Source of the DNA: Corynebacterium jeddahense
GTDB taxonomy: Bacteria > Actinomycetota > Actinomycetes > Mycobacteriales > Mycobacteriaceae
Direction: 5' to 3'
DNA length: 64,000 bases
Assembly: GCF_028609865.1 (NCBI RefSeq)
Contig: NZ_CP063194.1
Coordinates: 1,984,001-2,048,000 of the forward strand
Each line of letters opens with the position of its first letter. The first letter of the stretch is position 1. Below, one piece after another: positions 8,584-19,028 of this stretch. Both the position numbers and the translations under genes were made by a program. The notes under the pieces were generated by a model. The model was not told the DNA's origin. It ran no database searches and saw nothing but the letters and a program-made list of their open reading frames with translations.

Positions 8584-9801
8584 CTACAGCGCCGCGCGGC
8601 GCGCGAGGAAGTCGAACGCGTTGACGTGGGTCACCTGCCCGGTCGCCAGCGGGATTCGTTCGCCGGTGAGCAGTACGCAGTTCGCCCCGGGGGGAAGGCC
8701 GCGGAACGAGGCGAGTTCGCGCTGCAGCACGGACTCGTCCAGCGCCGACAGCGCAACCTGGATGAAGCGCGTCTCGTCGCCCTTGCGCGCGAGGAAATCG
8801 ATCTCTCCGCCCGGGCCAACGCCGGTGAAGAGCTCGAAGCGCTGCCGCAGGAGCTCGAGGTAGACCTGGTTTTCTAGGTCGTGCCCGGTGTTGGAGCCGC
8901 GGCGGCCCGTCAGCGCGTCGCGCAGCCCAGCGTCCACCCAGTAGTACTTCGGCGTGGACTTGAGCCACCCTCTGCCGCGGGTGTCGTACCGGTGGCACGG
9001 GTAGACAAGGTGGGCGTCGACCATGAGCGCGAGGTAGCGGTCGACGGTGTCGGTACTGACCTTGTGCCCCTGCGACGTCAGCGTGTTGGCCACCTTGTTC
9101 GCGGAGAGCGGCGAGCCCGCGTTATCCATGACGAAGGCGGCGACCTTGAGAAACACGGAGGTGTCTCGCACGCCTCCGCGGATGGCAATGTCGCGGGTGA
9201 AGATGGAGTCGAACAGATCCCGGTTCAGCTGGCGGGTCATGTCGGGCGACTCTGCGAGGACGCTGCGCGCGAACCCGCCGACCGTCATCCATTTCTGGTA
9301 GGACTCCTCGACGGGTTCCGCACTCTCCCCGTCTTCCGCGGAGGTGAAGAGACGGAACTCGGCGAGCGAAAGCGGGAAGACCTCGACGGTGACGTATCGC
9401 CCGGCCAGGTACGTCAGCCCCTCCCCCGCGAACATCGACGCGTTGGATCCGGTGACGCAGATTTCGAGGTCGCCCGACGCGCGCAGCGAGTTGATCACTC
9501 TCGCCCACTGGTCGAGTTCTTGTACCTCGTCGACGTGGAGGTGCGTGACACCCCGCTCGACGCTGTCGCGGACGTGCGCGTGGAACGCGGCGGCGTCGCG
9601 CAGGGGATCGTAGGCCAGATCCTCGAAATTGATGGTGAGGATGGCGTCCGGGTCGACGCCATCCGCCACGAGCTCATGGCGGTACAGCTCAAGCAGCGTC
9701 GATTTGCCGCTTCGCCGTACCCCCGTGAGTAGCCGGACGAGGTCGTTTCCCTCGACGGCGCGAAGCTCGGCGAGGTACTGGGGCCGGGGAAGAATGTTCA
9801 C
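8584..9801 (-). CDS. AAA ATPase with DUF4143 domain
   Basis: This 405-aa protein has a Walker A motif GVRRSGKST near residue 29, a Walker-B-like HLHVDEVQELDQW near 95, a sensor region LEICVTGSNASMF, and a C-terminal DUF4143 domain that ends in a nuclease-like segment with GGEIDFLARKGD. Proteins of this family are common accessory genes in bacteria and their function is unclear; links to stress or defence have been suggested. The start is a GTG at 9801. Two 22-bp palindromes lie immediately upstream, which suggests autoregulation. It breaks an otherwise conserved neighbourhood in front of rpiB, consistent with acquisition. Confidence 0.8.
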   Translation of the reverse strand: MNILPRPQYLAELRAVEGNDLVRLLTGVRRSGKSTLLELYRHELVADGVDPDAILTINFEDLAYDPLRDAAAFHAHVRDSVERGVTHLHVDEVQELDQWARVINSLRASGDLEICVTGSNASMFAGEGLTYLAGRYVTVEVFPLSLAEFRLFTSAEDGESAEPVEESYQKWMTVGGFARSVLAESPDMTRQLNRDLFDSIFTRDIAIRGGVRDTSVFLKVAAFVMDNAGSPLSANKVANTLTSQGHKVSTDTVDRYLALMVDAHLVYPCHRYDTRGRGWLKSTPKYYWVDAGLRDALTGRRGSNTGHDLENQVYLELLRQRFELFTGVGPGGEIDFLARKGDETRFIQVALSALDESVLQRELASFRGLPPGANCVLLTGERIPLATGQVTHVNAFDFLARRAAL

Positions 9802-9802
9802 G

Positions 9803-9864
9803 ATTTACGATCGTAATCGTAAATGCTGCGGAAGCGGGGAGGATTTACGATCGTGATCGTAAAT
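9803..9864. promoter_or_regulatory. Tandem 22-bp palindromes upstream of the DUF4143 ATPase
   Basis: Two near-identical perfect inverted repeats, with arms ATTTACGAT and ATCGTAAAT around CGTA or CGTG, occupy 9803-9824 and 9843-9864. They start exactly 40 bp apart, close to four helical turns. They fill the gap between the ATPase start and the rpiB stop. Paired operator sites or element ends are the likeliest roles. Confidence 0.6.
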
Positions 9865-9869
9865 CGCGC

Positions 9870-10343
9870 CTACTCCGCGGGCAGCGCCGGCGCGATGCCG
9901 GTGCGCTCGTACTCGGCGAGGATGTCGATGCGGCGCTGGTGGCGCTCCTCCCCGCTCCACGGCTGGGACACAAAAGCGTCGACGATCGCGAGCGCCTCCT
10001 CCTCCGTGTGCAAGCGCCCGCCGATGCCGATGAGCTGCGCGTTGTTGTGCTCGCGCGCGAGCTTCGCGGTCTCCTCGGACCACGCGAGCGCGCAGCGCGC
10101 ACCCTTCACCTTGTTCGCCGCGATCTGCTCGCCGTTGCCGGAGCCGCCGAGCACGATGCCGAGCGAGCCCGGGTCCTTCACAACAGCCTCCGCCGCGGCG
10201 ATGCAGTACGCCGGGTAGTCGTCGGCGGCGTCGAACTCGTGCGCGCCGCAGTCGGTCACGTCGAAGCCCTGCGCCTCGAGGTGGGCCTTGATCTGGTTCT
10301 TCCGCTCGAATCCGGCGTGGTCTGCTCCAAGGTAAATACGCAT
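9870..10343 (-). CDS. rpiB: Ribose-5-phosphate isomerase B
   Basis: This 157-aa enzyme interconverts ribose 5-phosphate and ribulose 5-phosphate in the pentose phosphate pathway. It begins MRIYLGADHAGFERKN, carries the GIVLGGSGNGEQIAANK active-site segment, and ends with the family-typical RRIDILAEYER. Actinobacterial RpiB proteins have this length. The ATG at 10343 follows the DsbA-like stop by only 5 bp, so the two genes are probably co-transcribed, as in mycobacterial Rv2466c-Rv2465c. Confidence 0.93.
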   Translation of the reverse strand: MRIYLGADHAGFERKNQIKAHLEAQGFDVTDCGAHEFDAADDYPAYCIAAAEAVVKDPGSLGIVLGGSGNGEQIAANKVKGARCALAWSEETAKLAREHNNAQLIGIGGRLHTEEEALAIVDAFVSQPWSGEERHQRRIDILAEYERTGIAPALPAE

Positions 10344-10348
10344 GGGCC

Positions 10349-10966
10349 CTAGCGTACTTGCGGGTCTTCGGTGCGGGTGCGCTTGAGTTCGAAGAAGTAC
10401 GGGTAGCTCGCGAGTCCCACGGCGTGGTCGAACAGCTCGCCCGCCTCCTCGCCCTCCGGCACGCGGGTGATCACGGGGCCGAAGAACGCGGTGCCGTTGA
10501 GCGCCACCACCGGTGTGCCCACGTCGTCGCCGACGGCCTCGATGGCCTTCGCGTGGAAGCCGCGCAGCAGGTCGTCGCACTCGGTGGTGTTGGCCACCTC
10601 GGCGAAGTGCTCGGGCAGGCCGACCTCGGCGAGCGCCTTCGCGATGATCTCGTCGTACGCGCCGTAGCCCTGCTTGTGGCCCTCCCCGCCCGGGTGCACG
10701 AGCGTGCCCATCGCGGTGTAGAGCGCGTCGACCTGGTCCGGGCGTTCCTCCTTCACCTTCGCGAAGACGCGCGCCGGGCCCCAGTTCGCCTCCATCGCGG
10801 CGGCGTAGTCGGCCGGCAGGTCCCTCCCGTCGTTAAGCACTGCGAGCGACATGGGCACCCACTCGACGTCGATGTCGCGAACCTTTTGCACTTCCTTCAT
10901 CCAACGCGACGTCTGCCAGCAGAACGGGCACGCCACGTCGAACCAGAATGTCACCTGTTCAGTCAT
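10349..10966 (-). CDS. DsbA-family protein, mycothiol-dependent nitroreductase-like
   Basis: This 205-aa cytoplasmic thioredoxin-fold protein has the redox motif CPFC followed by W within FWFDVACPFCWQTSRW near the N terminus, and the cis-proline segment GTPVVALNG near residue 155. Its size, motif and position next to rpiB and pepN match Rv2466c, the mycothiol-dependent reductase that activates nitro drugs. No signal peptide is present. The start is the ATG at 10966, which begins the conserved MTEQVTFWFD; the longer upstream frame runs into the pepN promoter. It probably reduces mycothiol-mixed disulfides in oxidative stress. Confidence 0.85.
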   Translation of the reverse strand: MTEQVTFWFDVACPFCWQTSRWMKEVQKVRDIDVEWVPMSLAVLNDGRDLPADYAAAMEANWGPARVFAKVKEERPDQVDALYTAMGTLVHPGGEGHKQGYGAYDEIIAKALAEVGLPEHFAEVANTTECDDLLRGFHAKAIEAVGDDVGTPVVALNGTAFFGPVITRVPEGEEAGELFDHAVGLASYPYFFELKRTRTEDPQVR

Positions 10967-11009
10967 GGTGTCCACGATAGCGAATTTGTGCCGTTGTAAG
11001 CTGCGACAC

Positions 11010-13404
<2,395 letters not shown>

Positions 13405-13415
<11 letters not shown>

Positions 13416-15315
13416 CTCCGGGGAGGAACGCCGTCAGACGTTCTTGCTCAAGCATCGCGGACCACGTGTCCCATACGTCGTCGTATCCCTTGACATTCGG
13501 TTTGTAGCGTGCCTGCATTGGCCGCAGGTCAGCTACAGGCCATTGGCCTGGGTCTACGCTCGCCGCCACTATTCGTCCGCGAAGATCGTCGACCACAGGG
13601 GCTAGTTCTTCATCGGAAAGGATTGGGTATCCGAGTGCGTCTGCGGGGAGCCACTCGGCCAGCTTCTCATTACCACGCTGTTGAGCAGCACCATAGGACT
13701 GGCGGAGGCGCGAAGTGTGTGTTTCGAGCTCGTCGTAACGCAACTTCAACTCCCGGTGCTTGAGCGCTAGCTTGTACGGCTTATACTTTCCGCCGCTATC
13801 TCGAAATCTGGTGAAACCATCTTTGCTGGCGCTGCGAGAGACCGTTTGGATGGGTCTCTTACTCTCTCGAAATGCGATGAGCGAAAGAGTTCCGATAAAC
13901 CCTAGAACGACACCGAAAATGATCGAAAGCCTGCCCGCCCATACCCAATCGCTGTCGGGGGCGTAAACATTCTTCAGCACTATCGGTGCGCCCAGAATGA
14001 GAACCACTGCGGTAAAGGCGTAGAGCAGCTTTTCAGTGATACTGGTTTCCAAGTAGTACGTTAGCTCGCCACCGTGATCAAGAACATCTTCTTGATCGGG
14101 AGTGAACGTCTCGGTGAGGATCCGTTCTTCGTCACTGGACAACTCGAAGTTATCGAATTGGTTGGTGATGTTCGCCCGGACTGCCTTGAGCTCTCGTTCG
14201 GCTGACTCGAGATCCTCACGGAGGGAAGGCAGATTCGGTGACACTTCGAGCAGGATCCGTGCTTCTTCCTGCTGAACTGCCCTGTCCCAGAGGCCACGCG
14301 CCAATTCCCTCTCACCTGTCAAAGTTTCTAGTTCAGAAAGATGACCGTTCCGAGACATGGCGCTTTGGTCCAACCGGGCCACCGAGCTTTTGACGCGCTC
14401 CCCCACCGTGGCCTTGACCGTTTGGAGGTGTCTCATCGCCGCTTCCTCGGCACGCAAGAGCTGCTGTTCTTCGGAAGTCAGCGTGAGTTGGATGGAATCG
14501 AGTAGGGCTCTAAGTTCCAGCTCGTCTTCCTCGGCTCGCTTTTCAACCTCCGCGTCGCGTTCAGGCTCGCTTGCTAGCTCTCCCGCCTGGTCTTGGTAGT
14601 AGTCCAAATCCGATCGAACGTCGTCTAGCTCCGACTTAGCTTGGTCACGCGCTGTGCACGCAGCGGCATAATCATTTCTCGCGTCAGCGAGAGTCTTCTC
14701 GAATCGTTCTCGCTGTTCAAGAAAGGCCCGATCTTCACGCGGCCGCTTTTCCAAGTCGCGTTTGAGTTGCACTTCCTCAATCAAATGTTTGAGTCGCTGG
14801 ACGTCTGCAGACTTGCCCGGGCCATCATCCGCGCTCTTTTCTACTCGCTTGAGCTGCGCCTCAAGCTCCTCAATTTTGTTATCCAGAATCGATATGTATT
14901 CGTTGTAGGCCTCCAACTCAGCCTCGTAGTTGGAGGTTTCAATCGGTGCCGAGCTCTCGAGATCTGTGCATCGTCGCCTGGTGTACGTAACCTCATCTTC
15001 GGCCCTGTTGACCCTGAGGAGTGCGTCTTCTACCTGACGCTCTGTATCAGCGAGTTGGCGCATATTCTCCTGGACACGTTCAGAGTGCGTACGCCTTCGC
15101 TGCTGACATCTCGTCTGTTCGCCAACTTTCCAGCGTATTTGTTGCTCCAAATCGTCTTTTTTCTGCTGGTCTCGCTCCAGACGCTGGCGTGCGATGTCTG
15201 CATCTTCTCGCCGCCTCTGACATTCGCTTTCGGCCTCCGCTATTTCCTTGGCGAAGAACTCCTCCCAGTACTTCTCAATATCTTGTACCAGGGTTTCGTG
15301 GCTTAGCGCTCGCAT
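13405..15315 (-). CDS. Large coiled-coil membrane protein of unknown function
   Basis: I do not recognise this 636-aa protein. The first 400 residues are highly charged heptad-like sequence (many Glu, Arg, Gln, Lys), predicted long coiled coil. Two hydrophobic segments follow at about 429-450 and 463-481 with a short polar loop, then a 150-residue basic and acidic tail. The ATG at 15315 was chosen because the frame's earlier start is only a TTG. Its base composition is clearly less GC-rich than pepN and metB on either side, and its codon use differs, so it was probably transferred in. A membrane-anchored rod-like scaffold is the structural picture; defence, division or envelope roles are all possible. 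Confidence 0.65.
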
Positions 15316-15393
15316 GAGTGTCGATCTTTCCGCATTCAACGAGGGAACGCTCGTGGGTTCACAAGGCTGAATAATCAGACTGCTAGGGCCTAG

Positions 15394-16542
15394 CTAGATC
15401 CGGGCCAGCGCCTGTTCGAGGTCGGCGATGAGGTCGGCCTCGTCCTCGATGCCCACCGAGATGCGTACGAGCTCGCCCGGCACCTCGAGCGCGGAGCCGG
15501 CGACGGAGACGTGGGTCATGGTGGCGGGGTGCTCGATGAGGCTCTCCACGCCGCCGAGGGACTCCGCGAGGCAGAACAGCTTCGTGGACGTACAGAACGC
15601 CTTCGCCTGCTCCGTGGTCTGGAAGAGCACCGAGACCATGCCGCCGAAGCGTCGCATCTGGCGTTTGGCAACCTCGTGGCCGGGGTGGGACTCCAGGCCC
15701 GGGTAGCACACGCGCGCGACCTGCGGCTGGGCCTCGAGGAACTCGGAGACGGCCTCGGCGTTGTCGCAGTGCTTGTCCATGCGCACGGCGAGGGTCTTCA
15801 GGCCGCGGCCGGTGAGGTAGGTGTCAAAGGGCGAGGGGTTCGCGCCGACCCAGCCGAAGAAGAAACGCAGCTGCTCCTGGAAGCCGGGGACGCGGGCGTC
15901 GTCGCCACAGACGATGCCGCCGACGACGTCGGAGTGCCCGCCGATGTACTTCGTGGTGGAGTGGACCACGACGTCCGCGCCGAGCTCGAACGGCTTCTGC
16001 AGGTAGGGCGAGGCAAACGTGTTGTCCACCACGAGCGTGGCGTGCCGCTTCACGGCCGCGATCGCCGCGATGTCGACGATGCCGAGCAGCGGGTTCGTCG
16101 GCGTTTCCACCCAGATCACCTTCGTGTTGTCCTGCACCGCGGCGGCGACCTCGTCGGGGGTGGTCATGTCCACCACCGTGTTGGCGATGCCCCACTGCGT
16201 GAACACCTGCTGGATGAGGCGATAGGTGCCGCCGTAGGCGTCGTTGGAGACGACGACGTGGTCGCCCGGCTTGAGCAGGACGCGCAGGATGACGTCGATA
16301 GCCGCCATGCCCGAGGAGTACGCCACCGCGTACTCGGCGCCCTCGAGCGCAGCGACGGCCTTCTCCAGCGCCGTCACGGTGGGGTTACCCACGCGGGTGT
16401 ACTCGTACCCGCCGCGCAGCTCGGCGAGCCCGTCCTGGGCGAACGTGGTCGACGCGTAGATGGGGGTGTTGATCGGCCCGTACAGGCCGTCCGGCTCGTA
16501 GCCAGCGTGGATGGCATCGGTGGAGAATCCGTTAGCGCTCAT
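15394..16542 (-). CDS. metB: Cystathionine gamma-synthase
   Basis: This 382-aa PLP enzyme joins an activated homoserine (O-acetylhomoserine in corynebacteria) and cysteine to make cystathionine for methionine synthesis. Family signatures include NTPIYASTTFAQDG, YEYTRVGNPT, and the PLP-lysine segment HSTTKYIGGHSD near residue 195, with CLAESLGGVESLIEHPA toward the end. It closely resembles C. glutamicum MetB. ATG 16542 is preferred over a GTG four codons upstream. A TAGAC half-site resembling the McbR operator lies just upstream (16555-16570), but the second half matches poorly. Confidence 0.93.
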   Translation of the reverse strand: MSANGFSTDAIHAGYEPDGLYGPINTPIYASTTFAQDGLAELRGGYEYTRVGNPTVTALEKAVAALEGAEYAVAYSSGMAAIDVILRVLLKPGDHVVVSNDAYGGTYRLIQQVFTQWGIANTVVDMTTPDEVAAAVQDNTKVIWVETPTNPLLGIVDIAAIAAVKRHATLVVDNTFASPYLQKPFELGADVVVHSTTKYIGGHSDVVGGIVCGDDARVPGFQEQLRFFFGWVGANPSPFDTYLTGRGLKTLAVRMDKHCDNAEAVSEFLEAQPQVARVCYPGLESHPGHEVAKRQMRRFGGMVSVLFQTTEQAKAFCTSTKLFCLAESLGGVESLIEHPATMTHVSVAGSALEVPGELVRISVGIEDEADLIADLEQALARI

Positions 16543-16607
16543 GCCCACAGACACTAGACCAAGCGGTTCATTTTCGCGTTATTTTTATGCACTAGACTCG
16601 TGCCCCG

Positions 16608-17582
16608 ATGGAAACGTACACCGCCCAAGACGCGACAGAAAAAGTCAGCACTGACGTCGACGACGCCGTCAACGGCGTGACCACCTGGTGGAACGACCCC
16701 GCCACCCACGAGATGCTGGTCACGCGCCCGCTGAAGATCCTGCTCATCCTCGTCATCGCCATCGTGCTCAGCCGCCTGGCCAAGCGCATCATCACCCGCG
16801 CCACCAAGCGCGGCATCGAGAGCCAGAAGGCGATCCTGGAGCGCTCCGGCCCGGTCGACTCCCCCCAGATCCGCACCCGAGAGGCGCGGCGCCAGCAGCG
16901 CATGAAGACGCTGTCGAACGTCGGCCGCTCCGTCGCCGCGATCATCATCTGGACGTGGGCCGCGCTCGCGATCCTGGACCAGCTCGGCGTCAACGTCGCC
17001 CCGCTCATCGCCTCGGCCGGCGTCGTCGGCGTGGCCATCGGCTTCGGCGCGCAATCGCTGGTGAAGGACTTCTTCTCCGGCATGTTCATCCTGCTCGAGA
17101 ACCAGTACGGCGTCGGAGACACCATCGAGGTCAACGGCGTCACCGGCGAGGTGGAGGACATGACGCTGCGCATCACCACGCTGCGCGACATCGACGGCGC
17201 GCTGTGGTACATCCGCAACGGCGACATCGACCAGGTGGGCAACCACTCCGTGCGCTTCTCCACGGCCCGGCTGCAGATCCCCGTCTCGCTCATGGCGGAC
17301 CCGGACAAGGTCTCGCGCGTCATCGAGGAGTCCGCCCGGGCCGCGATCAAGGACCCGGAGATCCGCGACAAGGTCATGGCTCCGCCGCAGATGCTCGGCC
17401 CGAGCGAGTTCGCCCCCAACTACGTCTCCTTCCGCCTCACGGTGAAGACGTTCCCCGGCGAGCAGTGGGCCGTGGCCCGCCACCTCAACCAGCGCATCCT
17501 CGCGGACCTGCACAAGCAGCACGTCGTGCTCACGCCGATGGATTCGGTGCTCGTCGAACACAAGGAGAACCATGGACATTAG
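16608..17582 (+). CDS. Small-conductance mechanosensitive channel, MscS family
   Basis: This 324-aa membrane protein has an N-terminal hydrophobic segment at about 42-60, a second at about 105-122, and the pore helix VGVAIGFGAQSLVKDFFSG near 140, followed by the MscS beta domain (GDTIEVNGVTGEVEDMTLR). It should release solutes on hypo-osmotic shock. It is shorter than MscCG, the glutamate exporter of C. glutamicum, and lacks its C-terminal extension. TAGACT ends about 9 nt before the ATG with no ribosome site, suggesting a leaderless mRNA. The end overlaps glbO by 11 bp, so the two are co-translated. Confidence 0.9.
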   Translation: METYTAQDATEKVSTDVDDAVNGVTTWWNDPATHEMLVTRPLKILLILVIAIVLSRLAKRIITRATKRGIESQKAILERSGPVDSPQIRTREARRQQRMKTLSNVGRSVAAIIIWTWAALAILDQLGVNVAPLIASAGVVGVAIGFGAQSLVKDFFSGMFILLENQYGVGDTIEVNGVTGEVEDMTLRITTLRDIDGALWYIRNGDIDQVGNHSVRFSTARLQIPVSLMADPDKVSRVIEESARAAIKDPEIRDKVMAPPQMLGPSEFAPNYVSFRLTVKTFPGEQWAVARHLNQRILADLHKQHVVLTPMDSVLVEHKENHGH

Positions 17583-17985
17583 CCCGAAGCAGGAGCAGAC
17601 GCTTTACGACGCCGTCGGCGGCGACCCCTTCTTCCACCGCCTTGTCCACGGCTTTTACTCGCAGGTGAAAGAGGACGACCTCATCGGCCCGATGTACCCG
17701 GAGCAGGACTTCGAGGGCGCCGAGAACCGCCTGCGCTGGTTTTTGGTCCAGTACTGGGGCGGGCCGCGCGAGTACCAGGAGAAGCGCGGCAACCCGATGC
17801 TGCGCCGGCGCCACTTCCCCTTCCCCATCGGCGAGCCCGAGGCGGAGCGGTGGCTGACGCTCATGAGCAACTCGATGGCGCAGTTCACTGACGACGAGCT
17901 GCCGCCGCCCTACCGCGCCGAGATGTGGAACCACATGCAGCGCGTGGCGTACATGATGATCAACCAGGGCCCGAGGGCCTACTAG
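17572..17985 (+). CDS. glbO: Group II truncated haemoglobin
   Basis: This 137-aa protein is a truncated haemoglobin of the TrHbO type. It shows the start of helix B/E regions YDAVGGDPFFHRLVHGFY, the WFLVQYWGGPREYQ segment with aromatic distal-pocket residues, and RRRHFPFPIG, which contains the proximal haem-ligand His. The C-terminal helix has the Trp-Asn-His pattern MWNHMQRVAYMMIN. It should bind O2 or detoxify NO or peroxide in the cytoplasm. Its ATG lies inside the end of the mscS gene. In Mycobacterium the homologue is Rv2470, in the same wider neighbourhood. Confidence 0.9.
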   Translation: MDISPKQEQTLYDAVGGDPFFHRLVHGFYSQVKEDDLIGPMYPEQDFEGAENRLRWFLVQYWGGPREYQEKRGNPMLRRRHFPFPIGEPEAERWLTLMSNSMAQFTDDELPPPYRAEMWNHMQRVAYMMINQGPRAY

Positions 17986-18605
17986 AACAGGAGGTTCGGC
18001 CGGGTGTTGCGGTAGACGGAGCCGAACGGCGCGTCCAGGCGCGTCCAGCCCCCGCACGTGGAAATGCGCAGGTGGCGCGGGATCTCCGCGGGCGCCTCGA
18101 AGCCCGGGACGAGCCCGAGCGCGGTGCAGGCGAAAATCATGCGCATCGGGACGTCCACCGGGTCCGCGCCCTCCGCGTCCGCGGTGAGCACGACCGAGTC
18201 GAGCAGCGAGCGCGGCGGGCCGGCCGGACCGGCAAACTGGCGGGCGAGGGTGCGGCCCTCGTCGGCGAGGCGCCGCGCCACGCCGACAGGCACCTCCTCG
18301 CGCAGCACGAACCCGTCCGCCGGCGGAAGCGCGCCGGGCCACGCGGCGGGGCGGGCCGGGCCGACCTCAACGCTTCCGGACTGCAGCGCGACGAGCAGGT
18401 CCTTCGCGGCCATCGCGGAGCGGTCGGGGGCGATGGTGCCGGAGGCTCGTCGAGAGGCAATGGCGTCGAAGGGGGTGGTGACGAAGACGTCGACGCCGCC
18501 CGGCACCTGCTGCGCGCGGGCGGCGGCCTGCGGGTCGAGCGCGACGGCGCGCCCCACGAGCGTGGTCAGCCCGCGGGCGCCGGACTCGATGCGGAAGGTG
18601 ACCAC
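17982..18605 (-). CDS. Conserved actinobacterial protein of unknown function
   Basis: I do not recognise a named domain in this 207-aa protein. It is alanine-, arginine- and proline-rich, soluble, with no signal peptide, and ends TCGGWTRLDAPFGSVYRN followed by a hydrophobic LLF tail. The start is a GTG at 18605 that directly abuts the TAG of the thioesterase gene, so the two are co-translated and may be functionally linked. The stop overlaps the end of the convergent glbO by 4 bp (CTAG). Confidence 0.6.
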   Translation of the reverse strand: MVTFRIESGARGLTTLVGRAVALDPQAAARAQQVPGGVDVFVTTPFDAIASRRASGTIAPDRSAMAAKDLLVALQSGSVEVGPARPAAWPGALPPADGFVLREEVPVGVARRLADEGRTLARQFAGPAGPPRSLLDSVVLTADAEGADPVDVPMRMIFACTALGLVPGFEAPAEIPRHLRISTCGGWTRLDAPFGSVYRNTRPNLLF

Positions 18606-19019
18606 CTACGCGTCGGCGGCCTGCGAGAGGATGCCGATCTCCTTCTGCGTGATCTCGCGTGGCGACGTCGTCGCCGTGTCCACCGCGACCTGCACGCAGT
18701 CGACGACGCAGCAGACCTTGCCCTGGGCGTCCTTGATCTCCTGGCGGGTGGTAAACGAGGTGTTGCCCACCTTGGCCACCTGCGTCTCCACCGTCACCTG
18801 CGTCGTGTTCGGCAGGATCGGGCGGACGTAGTCCACCTCGAGGCGGCGCACGAACACGACGAACTCGTGGCCCTGCGAGAAGAAGAACTCCTGCGCGAAG
18901 GCGAGGCGGGCCTCCTGCGCGAGCTCGATGTAGGCGGAGTTGGTGACGTGGCCGTAGCGGTCGAAGTCGCCCCAGCGCACCGGGATCGTGTGGACGTGGA
19001 CGTTGCTGGTATCAGCCAT
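18606..19019 (-). CDS. Acyl-CoA thioesterase, hotdog fold
   Basis: This 137-aa protein belongs to the 4-hydroxybenzoyl-CoA thioesterase/YbgC-type hotdog family. The catalytic-loop pattern RWGDFDRYGHVTNSAYIEL near residue 15 has the conserved Asp, and EVDYVRPI begins the following strand. It should hydrolyse a medium or aromatic acyl-CoA in the cytoplasm. ATG 19019 follows the ettA stop by 9 bp, so it probably belongs to the ettA transcript. The homologue in M. tuberculosis (Rv2475c) sits near the EttA homologue as well. Confidence 0.83.
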   Translation of the reverse strand: MADTSNVHVHTIPVRWGDFDRYGHVTNSAYIELAQEARLAFAQEFFFSQGHEFVVFVRRLEVDYVRPILPNTTQVTVETQVAKVGNTSFTTRQEIKDAQGKVCCVVDCVQVAVDTATTSPREITQKEIGILSQAADA

Positions 19020-19028
19020 GGTGGGTTC

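Noticed and set aside
16555..16570. McbR operator upstream of metB
   Set aside because: Only the TAGAC half matches; the second half (GTTCA) differs at two positions from the expected GTCTA, so it is too weak to annotate.
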